The translations under genes and the position numbers were made by a program. This document shows, piece by piece, positions 1-4,891 of a stretch of DNA of 5,327 nucleotides (position 1 is its first letter; every line of letters begins with the position of its first letter). Location: the NCBI GenBank assembly GCA_025934455.1, contig JAICYA010000167.1:1-5327 (forward strand), given 5' to 3'. The notes beneath the pieces are model-generated. The model was given only the letters and a program-made list of their open reading frames with translations, had not been told where the DNA came from and ran no database searches. The DNA is from Rudaea sp. (GTDB lineage: Bacteria > Pseudomonadota > Gammaproteobacteria > Xanthomonadales > Rhodanobacteraceae).

Positions 1-546
1 CGGCCCGACCAGGGCCAGATCGCCGCCGAGGTCGACCACGCCCGCTTCGGCACCAATGTCGCGGCACAGTTTGGCGCAGCGGTCCGCCGCGTATTCCTTG
101 ACGATGCCGCCCAGATCCAGGCGCATGCCTGGCACATCCAAATGCAAGCGTGGACGCCGCCATTGCACACGCTCCCAACCGGTGGCCGCGAGTGCAATCG
201 TGATTTCGGACTTGTCCGGCAAGCGTCCGTTTTGCGCATCCCACAGTCGCGTCAGCGTGCCGGCCGTTATGTCGAACAGGCCACCGCTTTGCGCGTGCAG
301 CGCCGCCGCGAAATCGAGCAGGTCGGCAGTTTCCTCATCGACTTCGATGCCGGTAACCGCACTTGCCACGATGCGCGCGACGAGGCTGTCGTCGCGGTAG
401 TGCGAGTACTTGCGATCCAGTCGCATGCATTCCGCCAAGACGGCCGTTTTCGCCGCCTGCGCGACGGATTCGTCACGCGTCTCCAGATGCAGGGCACACG
501 GGCAGCCCATGCTGGAAAAATCGAATTTGTATGTCCCGACGCTCAA
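1..546 (-). CDS. apbE: ApbE-family FAD:protein FMN transferase (partial, C-terminus beyond left edge)
   Basis: ApbE enzymes transfer FMN from FAD onto a Ser/Thr of a target protein. The visible 182 residues match the N-terminal half of the family: a first strand YKFDFSSMGCPC (residues 6-17, like the family's F-x-AMGTxC opening), GGLFDITAGTLTRLW (88-102), DLGGIVKEYAADR (144-156, the family's DLGGIAKGYA-type motif with Glu where Gly is common) and VVDLGGDLAL (170-179). The metal-binding C-terminal residues lie outside the window, so activity cannot be judged. The only reasonable start is TTG at 546-544, which overlaps the stop of the DUF3570 gene as TTGA. An internal ATG (residue 13) would cut the first conserved strand, and the frame upstream shows no ATG, GTG or TTG for at least 90 bases. 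There is no signal peptide or lipobox, so as it stands the enzyme looks cytoplasmic, unusual for a maturase of envelope flavoproteins. It is the fifth gene of the redox operon. Family assignment is firm; the target is unknown. Confidence 0.92.
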   Translation of the reverse strand, partial: MSVGTYKFDFSSMGCPCALHLETRDESVAQAAKTAVLAECMRLDRKYSHYRDDSLVARIVASAVTGIEVDEETADLLDFAAALHAQSGGLFDITAGTLTRLWDAQNGRLPDKSEITIALAATGWERVQWRRPRLHLDVPGMRLDLGGIVKEYAADRCAKLCRDIGAEAGVVDLGGDLALVGP

Positions 547-1709
547 TCGAAGTGGTAGTCCAGCCCGGCGAATATCCGGGTGTAGCTTACCGTGGCAGGA
601 TCGGCCAGCGCCGTGCCGCCGAGCGCATAACTTGTCGATGCGTGGTAACGCTCGGCGCCCGCGGAAAATTCCCAATGGCCGAAGCGTTTGCGCAGATTCA
701 GGTTTGCCGCCGCCGCACCGAATGCGCCCAACCGGTAGTCGCTGGAAAAAAACGGCCCGCTGTCTTGCGCAAAGTACGGTGCGTAGAACCGCGCCCGGCT
801 CTGGCTGTAATAGCGCAGGCCCGGCACGAGCTGCCAACCGTCGCCCAGGCTCTGGTACCAGTTCGCTGCCAGCGTCAGCGAATGCTGGCCCCAGCTGTTG
901 ACGGCCAGGCGCGAATCCAGGTGCAGCGCCGCGTTTTCGTTCATGGCGCGACGATAACGCAGCAGCCAGGCGGCCTCGCTGCGCCGGCCCGGACGGGTGT
1001 CCGCATCCAGCGCATCGCCAACCGACACCAGCTTGTAGGGATCGGAAAGATAGCCGCTCTGGTAATTGACCTGGATGCCGCTCTCGACCACGGAATAACG
1101 ATCCAGCACCAGGCTCAGGCTGGCGAACGCGGAGGTCGTGTTTTTTTCGGCGCGCGGGATGCGGTCGTAAAGCATTGCCTCGAAAGGCTCGATGCGGTCG
1201 TGCGAGAAGCTGCCGCCGAATCCCAGCGTCAGCGCCGCATTCAGCGGCAACGTGTGCTCGGCGCCAAGCGCGGCGGAACGGTAATCGCGTTCCTGCGAAT
1301 ACGTGGCGCTGACCGTGGTCGTGTCGTTGCCGCCGGCATCGTGGGTGAATGCCGCCGTCGCCGCGCTGCGGTGATCGCGGATGGTCGCGCCGCTCAAAAC
1401 CTGGATCGGTTTGCCGTCCGGCCCCGGCTGCACGTACCACGGCGAGGAGCCGCTCATCACCTCATGGGTCGCGTTCACGCTCAGCGTGTTGCGGTTGCCG
1501 ATCGGCATGTTCAGCAGGAATTGCTGGGAGTAAACCTGGTAACGCCGCGGATCGCCGAGCGACGGCGCCGACAAGGCATCTTCGCTGTAGACGTTGAAAC
1601 GGTAGCCGGCATATTGCTCCGAGCCGGTTTCGTCGGCGCGTGCCGGCGCATGTCCGGTCAGCGCGGCGGAAGCGGCCAGCAACAACGACAGCGAAGGCGA
1701 CGGCCGCAT
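543..1709 (-). CDS. DUF3570 family outer-membrane beta-barrel-like protein
   Basis: A 388-residue secreted protein with an N-terminal signal peptide (MRPSPSLSLLLAASAALTG, cleavage probably near A25). The remainder is a long series of alternating, aromatic-rich amphipathic strands separated by polar turns and loops, ending in YTRIFAGLDYHFD, as in outer-membrane barrels. The overall pattern, with the loops MSGSSPWY (residues 85-92) and LSGATIRDHR (105-114), fits DUF3570, a family I recall beside DUF4266, thioredoxin and ApbE genes in proteobacteria. Its molecular function is not established to my knowledge. SGAT at 106-109 (bases 1383-1394) matches the core of the ApbE flavinylation motif, but position 103 is Gln where the motif has Asp. 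I chose ATG at 1709, which overlaps the DUF4266 stop as TGATG; a TTG one codon earlier (1712) is possible. The apbE start overlaps the stop of this gene. Outer-membrane location is inferred from strand pattern and signal peptide. Confidence 0.88.
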   Translation of the reverse strand: MRPSPSLSLLLAASAALTGHAPARADETGSEQYAGYRFNVYSEDALSAPSLGDPRRYQVYSQQFLLNMPIGNRNTLSVNATHEVMSGSSPWYVQPGPDGKPIQVLSGATIRDHRSAATAAFTHDAGGNDTTTVSATYSQERDYRSAALGAEHTLPLNAALTLGFGGSFSHDRIEPFEAMLYDRIPRAEKNTTSAFASLSLVLDRYSVVESGIQVNYQSGYLSDPYKLVSVGDALDADTRPGRRSEAAWLLRYRRAMNENAALHLDSRLAVNSWGQHSLTLAANWYQSLGDGWQLVPGLRYYSQSRARFYAPYFAQDSGPFFSSDYRLGAFGAAAANLNLRKRFGHWEFSAGAERYHASTSYALGGTALADPATVSYTRIFAGLDYHFD

Positions 1710-1984
1710 CAATTACATCCGCAGCCGCCGCCGGCGGCGCCGATCTCGCCCGCGGTGCCTTCCTTGCTGAAATAGGCATGCTGGTCCATCGCCGCTTGCA
1801 ATGGATCGGGGTCCCAGCGCATGTCCCAGCGCGCCAGCCGGCCGCGCTGCCATGGCTGCACGGTCTGGGTCGCGCAACCGGCCAGGCTAGCCAGCGCAAT
1901 CACTGCCAACAGCCAGCGCAGGACGCGCTCAGGGCGCAGGTGTGGGTTGGGCGACAAGCTCGGCGATTTCACGTTTGAGTGCAT
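1709..1984 (-). CDS. DUF4266 family small lipoprotein with C-terminal GGGCGCN
   Basis: A small predicted lipoprotein. A hydrophobic signal segment (RWLLAVIALASLAGC) ends in the lipobox LAGC, whose Cys is residue 37 from the ATG used here. The mature part is only about 55 residues and contains PWQRGRLARWDM, then HAYFSKEG, a Gly/Ala-rich stretch and a terminal Cys-Gly-Cys-Asn. This layout fits DUF4266, which I recall as a regular partner of DUF3570. The CxC tail could bind a metal or form a redox-active disulfide; neither is shown here. The start is uncertain: ATG at 1984 has an AGGGA five bases upstream but overlaps the thioredoxin gene by 56 nt; TTG at 1957 gives 82 residues and a more normal signal length; the CTG at 1921 would start exactly at the signal core but is a rare start. 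The gene ends in TGATG, shared with the DUF3570 start. Confidence 0.82.
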   Translation of the reverse strand: MHSNVKSPSLSPNPHLRPERVLRWLLAVIALASLAGCATQTVQPWQRGRLARWDMRWDPDPLQAAMDQHAYFSKEGTAGEIGAAGGGCGCN

Positions 1985-2435
1985 CGATATCCCTGGGTTC
2001 GAATCCGGCGTGGGCGTAGCGTACAACTCCCGAACGGTCGATCAGATACGACGACGGCATTCCCTTCAACCCGAACGCCTGGGCAACGTCGCCTTGCGGA
2101 TTTTGCAGCGCCGCGTACTTGACCGGATGTTCGTGCAAGAAAGCGCGCGCATCGGCCACGTCCTCATCGAGACCGACCGCGAGAATGGCGAAATCGGCTG
2201 CCGGGAAATCCGCCTGCAGGCCATTGTAGAGCGGCAGCGATTGCCGGCACGGTCCGCACCACGACGCCCAGAAATCCACCAGTACGACCTTGCCATGGTA
2301 GTCCGACAGACTCAACGGTTGCGTGCCAGTGAACGGCATCAAGCGAAAATCCGGCGCCATGGCCCCCGGTGCCACCGCGAATCCCGTCCTGACCGTGGCG
2401 AACAGGGCCACGGCCAGGACGATGCGCAGGCTCAT
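1929..2435 (-). CDS. TlpA/ResA-like thioredoxin-fold protein
   Basis: A 168-residue secreted or membrane-tethered thioredoxin-like protein. It has a hydrophobic N-terminus (MSLRIVLAVALFATVRTGFA, a signal peptide or anchor), an AhpC/TSA-type opening GAMAPDFRL, the active site WCGPC at residues 59-63, and a cis-Pro segment GMPSSYLID around P127, in the usual order and length for periplasmic TlpA/ResA proteins. Such proteins reduce or exchange disulfides in the periplasm, often for cytochrome c or copper-site maturation. Next to a DUF4266 protein with a CxC tail and a cupredoxin, a role in keeping their thiols reduced is a reasonable inference. I chose ATG at 2435 because it forms the classic ATGA overlap with the cupredoxin stop. 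ATG at 2444 (adding MSA) is an alternative, and neither has a clear Shine-Dalgarno sequence. The stop falls inside the start region of the DUF4266 gene. Confidence 0.92.
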   Translation of the reverse strand: MSLRIVLAVALFATVRTGFAVAPGAMAPDFRLMPFTGTQPLSLSDYHGKVVLVDFWASWCGPCRQSLPLYNGLQADFPAADFAILAVGLDEDVADARAFLHEHPVKYAALQNPQGDVAQAFGLKGMPSSYLIDRSGVVRYAHAGFEPRDIDALKREIAELVAQPTPAP

Positions 2436-3259
2436 TGCGGACATGTCGTGCCGGCGATCTGGGTCAGACGCTGGATCGGCAGCGGCGTGTCGTTGGCATT
2501 GTTGTAACCGGGCACGTCCGAGTGCCAGCTCACCGTGCCATTGTTGCAATCGGTGAAGCTGAAGGTCAGCGTACCCCACAGGTCCGGCGGATTCGGTCCG
2601 GTGCCGACGCGGCGGATGTCCGCGGAATTGAAGTTCGGCGGGAAACGCGCGCCGGTCTGCAGGACCGCGGGCAGGGTCACCGTGCTCTTGGTCGTGTCGT
2701 AATCGCCTTGCGCGTAGATCCAGTTCTGGCCGCTGCCGTCGCTGGCGGTGCTGGCCACGGGCGCGTAGACGAACCAGATCGCGAGCATGTTGGCCGTGGT
2801 CGCCCCGGTCGACAGATTGGTGAATTCGAGCTGGAAACCGTGCCCGCCCTGGCCGGGCGAGTACCAGTTACCGCTCATGTAGCCGCCGAGCGCGATCGAG
2901 GGCGGTGGTGGGGCCACGGAATTGACGGTGATGGTGCCGCGCATGCCCATACTTGCGTGCTGGTCGCACTGGTATTGCACCGTTCCGGCCGTGGGGAAGA
3001 CCACCGTATCGCTCCATGCCGAACCGTTGGGCGCGTTGTTTGTTGTGCAATTTGCCGCACAATCGAAGCTGGTCGGGCCGCTGGTCGAATGTGCGTTATG
3101 GAAGCCGCCGCCATTGGTGAATGTCACCGAGTCGCCGGCATTAATGGTCAGGCTGGACGGGGTGAAGGCGAAATCCGTCGCCGTCACCGTAAACGTGGTC
3201 GCCTGCACTGCCGCACCCGGAAAGTGCAACAAGGCCGCCGCGAAAAGCAATTTCAGCAT
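2432..3259 (-). CDS. Secreted cupredoxin (plastocyanin/azurin-like) with a C-terminal Xanthomonad-type domain
   Basis: A 275-residue exported two-domain protein. After a signal peptide (MLKLLFAAALLHFPGAAVQA) comes a plastocyanin-like domain (about 21-113) with a complete type 1 copper ligand set: H54 in FHNAHS, C98 and H101 in CDQHASMGM, and M106 at the plastocyanin C-x2-H-x4-M spacing (M104 also near). C67 and C71 may form a disulfide. A short proline linker (APPPPS) leads to a second domain (about 122-275) with GYMSGNWYSPGQGGHGFQ, WFVYAP, LWGTLTFSFTDC and a closing PIQRLTQIAG plus Cys. I recognise this as a domain common in secreted Xanthomonadales proteins of unknown function; C238 and C273 could pair. 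First gene of the operon. I preferred the ATG at 3259 to the ATG at 3277 because GGAGAA lies five bases before it and the signal peptide then starts cleanly. Likely electron or copper carrier in the periplasm; the partner is not shown. Confidence 0.9.
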   Translation of the reverse strand: MLKLLFAAALLHFPGAAVQATTFTVTATDFAFTPSSLTINAGDSVTFTNGGGFHNAHSTSGPTSFDCAANCTTNNAPNGSAWSDTVVFPTAGTVQYQCDQHASMGMRGTITVNSVAPPPPSIALGGYMSGNWYSPGQGGHGFQLEFTNLSTGATTANMLAIWFVYAPVASTASDGSGQNWIYAQGDYDTTKSTVTLPAVLQTGARFPPNFNSADIRRVGTGPNPPDLWGTLTFSFTDCNNGTVSWHSDVPGYNNANDTPLPIQRLTQIAGTTCPQ

Positions 3260-3264
3260 GACGG

Positions 3265-3270
3265 TTCTCC
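3265..3270 (-). promoter_or_regulatory. Shine-Dalgarno site deciding the cupredoxin start
   Basis: GGAGAA on the minus strand sits five bases upstream of the ATG at 3259 and lies inside the coding extension that would result from the ATG at 3277. It supports the shorter protein and, as the strongest ribosome site of the operon, suggests that translation of all five genes is led from here. Confidence 0.6.
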
Positions 3271-3340
3271 GCAACATGGCACGCTACCGGCAACGCGCGG
3301 AACGCCGCGCACGTTGACAATCTGCCATCCACGCCGCCTC

Positions 3341-3368
3341 GGCGGTACCGACGAAAGTCGGTAGCGCC
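3341..3368 (+). repeat. Inverted repeat: 11-bp hairpin with GAAA loop
   Basis: GGCG, a mismatched G, TACCGAC, GAAA, GTCGGTA, a mismatched G and CGCC form a stem of 7 plus 4 base pairs around one G-G mismatch, closed by a C-G pair under a GAAA (GNRA) tetraloop. The GNRA loop exists only in plus-strand RNA, that is in a possible tdk leader. No T-tract follows, so it is not a standard terminator. It could be a REP-like element of the kind scattered through Xanthomonad genomes or a leader structure. The left arm also competes with a CCGCC/GGCGG hairpin at 3334-3345. Confidence 0.6.
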
Positions 3369-3437
3369 CACCCTTCCCTGGTCAGTGCCTTACACTGTGC
3401 GTGAGGCCGCCGGCGTTCGGCGGACAAGGCAGGCGGA

Positions 3438-4073
3438 ATGGCCAAGCTGTATTTTTATTATTCGGCAATGAATGCCGGAAAAACCACGACTTTGTTGCAA
3501 AGCGCGCACAATTACCGCGAGCGCGGCATGCGCACGCTGATCCTGACGCCGCAACTCGACGACCGCCATGGCCGCGGCGTGGTTGCTTCGCGCATCGGCC
3601 TGAAGGCGCGAGGGCGGACCTTCGTTCGCGACGACGATTTGCTCGAACTTGCACGCGAGGACATCGCCGCGAACGGCGCGTTGCACTGCGTACTGGTGGA
3701 CGAGGCGCAGTTCCTCACCCGCGCCCAGGCGTGGCAATTATCCGACGTGGTCGACAAGCTGCGCATCCCCGTACTCGCCTACGGCCTGCGCACGGATTTC
3801 CGCGGTGAGCCCTTTGAGGGCAGCAAGTACCTGCTCGCCTGGGCCGACGAGATGCAGGAGATCAAGACGATCTGCCACAGCGGCAAGAAGGCGACGATGG
3901 TCGTGCGCGTCGACGACAGGGGCCGTGCCGTCACCGACGGTCCGCAGGTGGAGATCGGCGGCAACGAGCGCTACGTGTCGGTGAGCCGCGCCGAATTCAA
4001 GAAGATCGTGCGCGGCGAAGGCCGCATCGAGCTGCACCAGCCGACGTTGCCGCTGGGCGACAAGAAAAACTGA
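3438..4073 (+). CDS. tdk: Thymidine kinase (type II, TK1-like)
   Basis: Phosphorylates thymidine to dTMP with ATP in the cytoplasm (pyrimidine salvage). The 211 residues carry the P-loop SAMNAGKTT (9-17), the Walker B and catalytic base in VLVDEAQFL (85-93, E89), YGLRTDF (115-121), the [13 protein letters not shown] segment (126-138) and the thymidine-loop region [11 protein letters not shown] (174-184). In E. coli-type enzymes a structural zinc is held by C-x-C and C-x2-H; here only C146 remains, with S148, S183 and E186 at the other positions, so the zinc site is almost certainly gone. I recall Xanthomonas homologues with the same ICHSG and VSVSR sequences, so this looks like a lineage trait, not damage. 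The ATG at 3438 begins the conserved strand directly and has AAGG eight bases upstream. It converges on mutM with three bases between the stops. Confidence 0.97.
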   Translation: MAKLYFYYSAMNAGKTTTLLQSAHNYRERGMRTLILTPQLDDRHGRGVVASRIGLKARGRTFVRDDDLLELAREDIAANGALHCVLVDEAQFLTRAQAWQLSDVVDKLRIPVLAYGLRTDFRGEPFEGSKYLLAWADEMQEIKTICHSGKKATMVVRVDDRGRAVTDGPQVEIGGNERYVSVSRAEFKKIVRGEGRIELHQPTLPLGDKKN

Positions 4074-4080
4074 ATCTCAG
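4065..4080 (-). terminator. Weak terminator-like hairpin at the mutM end
   Basis: On the minus strand, CTGA (4080-4077), GAT and TCAG (4073-4070) form a 4-bp stem followed by TTTTT (4069-4065). The two stem arms contain the stop codons of mutM and tdk. The stem is too short and AT-rich to be a strong terminator; the T-tract simply reflects the AAGAAAAAC at the tdk end. It is listed because no other terminator is visible for mutM. Confidence 0.2.
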
Positions 4081-4889
4081 CGCTGGCATTTCGCGCAGTA
4101 AAACGTGCTGCGCTGTCCCAGCATGACCGAGCGCACCGGCGTGCCGCAGACCTTGCACGCTTCGCCCGCACGGCCATAGACGAACAGTTCCTGCTCGAAG
4201 TAGCCCGGCGCGCCGTCCGGGTTGATGAAATCGCGCAGCGTGGTACCGCCGCGCGTGATGGCGTAAGCAAGGATGCGGCGAACCTCGTCGGCGAGGCGCG
4301 CGTAACGCGTGCGCGCGACGGAACCTGCGGCACGATTGGGATGGATACCCGCCGCGAACAGCGCCTCGGCCGCGTAGATGTTGCCGACCCCGACGACGAC
4401 GTGCTGATCCATCAGGAAGGTTTTCACCGGCGCGCTACGACCGCGCGAGGTACGCCACAGGTGGTCACCATCGAAATCCGCGCCCAACGGCTCGGGACCG
4501 AGCTCAGACAGCAACGGATGCGTCGTGCCGGGCTTTTGCCAGAGCAGGCAGCCGAAGCGGCGCGGATCGGTGAAGCGAAGAATTCGCCCGGACGACAGCC
4601 GCCAGTCGACATGGTCGTGTGGGCCCGGCGTCGCATCCGCGCGCAGGATGCGCAACGAACCGGACATGCCCAGGTGCATCACGGCGCTGCCAGCCGCGGT
4701 GTGCGCCAGAATATACTTTGCGCGCCTTTCCACATTTTCAATTTTCTGTCCGGGCAAGGCGCGGCGCAGCGCCGCCGGAATCGGCCAGCGCAGGCGCGGC
4801 TGGCGCACGATGAGTTCCAGCACGCGGCGGCCGATCAGATGCGGGGCGATGCCGCGGACGGTGGTTTCGACTTCGGGAAGTTCAGGCAT
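4077..4889 (-). CDS. mutM: Formamidopyrimidine-DNA glycosylase / AP lyase (Fpg)
   Basis: Bifunctional base-excision-repair enzyme that removes 8-oxoguanine and ring-opened purines and cleaves the abasic site. At 270 residues it has the full-length form. All signature parts are visible: MPELPEVET, where the Pro becomes the N-terminal Schiff-base nucleophile and E3 follows; K58 in RRAKYIL; the intercalating triad M75, R110 and F112 (LGMSG and DPRRFG); N170 in VGVGNIYA; the helix-two-turn-helix region; and a zinc finger with C245, C248, C265 and C268 (C-x2-C-x16-C-x2-C), including R260 in the QRSTF turn. The start is fixed because Pro must be residue 2. The upstream DUF4340-like gene ends two bases before this ATG, so the two are probably co-transcribed and translationally coupled; there is no good Shine-Dalgarno sequence of its own. 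Confidence 0.98.
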   Translation of the reverse strand: MPELPEVETTVRGIAPHLIGRRVLELIVRQPRLRWPIPAALRRALPGQKIENVERRAKYILAHTAAGSAVMHLGMSGSLRILRADATPGPHDHVDWRLSSGRILRFTDPRRFGCLLWQKPGTTHPLLSELGPEPLGADFDGDHLWRTSRGRSAPVKTFLMDQHVVVGVGNIYAAEALFAAGIHPNRAAGSVARTRYARLADEVRRILAYAITRGGTTLRDFINPDGAPGYFEQELFVYGRAGEACKVCGTPVRSVMLGQRSTFYCAKCQR

Positions 4890-4891
4890 GT

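Larger units (their letters stand above)
3260..3437. other. Divergent intergenic region between the redox operon and tdk
   Basis: The 178 bases separate the minus-strand operon from plus-strand tdk and must carry the promoters of both unless transcription enters from outside. I see no convincing sigma-70 promoter on either strand. A perfect TTGACA at 3314-3319 (plus) has no -10 at the right distance, and TACACT at 3391-3396 has no -35. The region is rich in inverted repeats: CCGCC/GGCGG at 3334-3345, the large hairpin at 3341-3368, CAGTG/CACTG at 3383-3397 overlapping TACACT, and CCGCCG/CGGCGG at 3407-3423. The last lies just before AAGG at 3426-3429, the probable ribosome site of tdk. Confidence 0.6.

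Noticed and set aside
363..1775. A 470-codon open frame on the plus strand opposite the DUF3570 gene, and similar long plus-strand frames at 1821-2507 and 2435-3364
   Set aside because: They are antisense to genes with clear family motifs, signal peptides and coupled starts. Their translations are Arg/Ala-rich with no recognisable domain, the usual shadow of high-GC codon bias.
2436..2579. Longer thioredoxin reading frame reaching back to 2579
   Set aside because: The extra residues lie inside the cupredoxin gene, contain no signal peptide or family sequence, and ignore the ATGA-coupled start at 2435.
3260..3277. Longer cupredoxin start at the ATG at 3277
   Set aside because: It would place the GGAGAA ribosome site inside the coding sequence and add MLRRTV before an already complete signal peptide; the ATG at 3259 fits better.
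3314..3319. Perfect TTGACA as a -35 box for tdk
   Set aside because: At 16 to 18 bases downstream there is only GC-rich sequence with no -10 resemblance, so the match is probably chance.
3391..3396. TACACT as a -10 box for tdk
   Set aside because: No acceptable -35 lies 16-18 bases upstream, and the match overlaps a CAGTG/CACTG inverted repeat; not enough to call a promoter.
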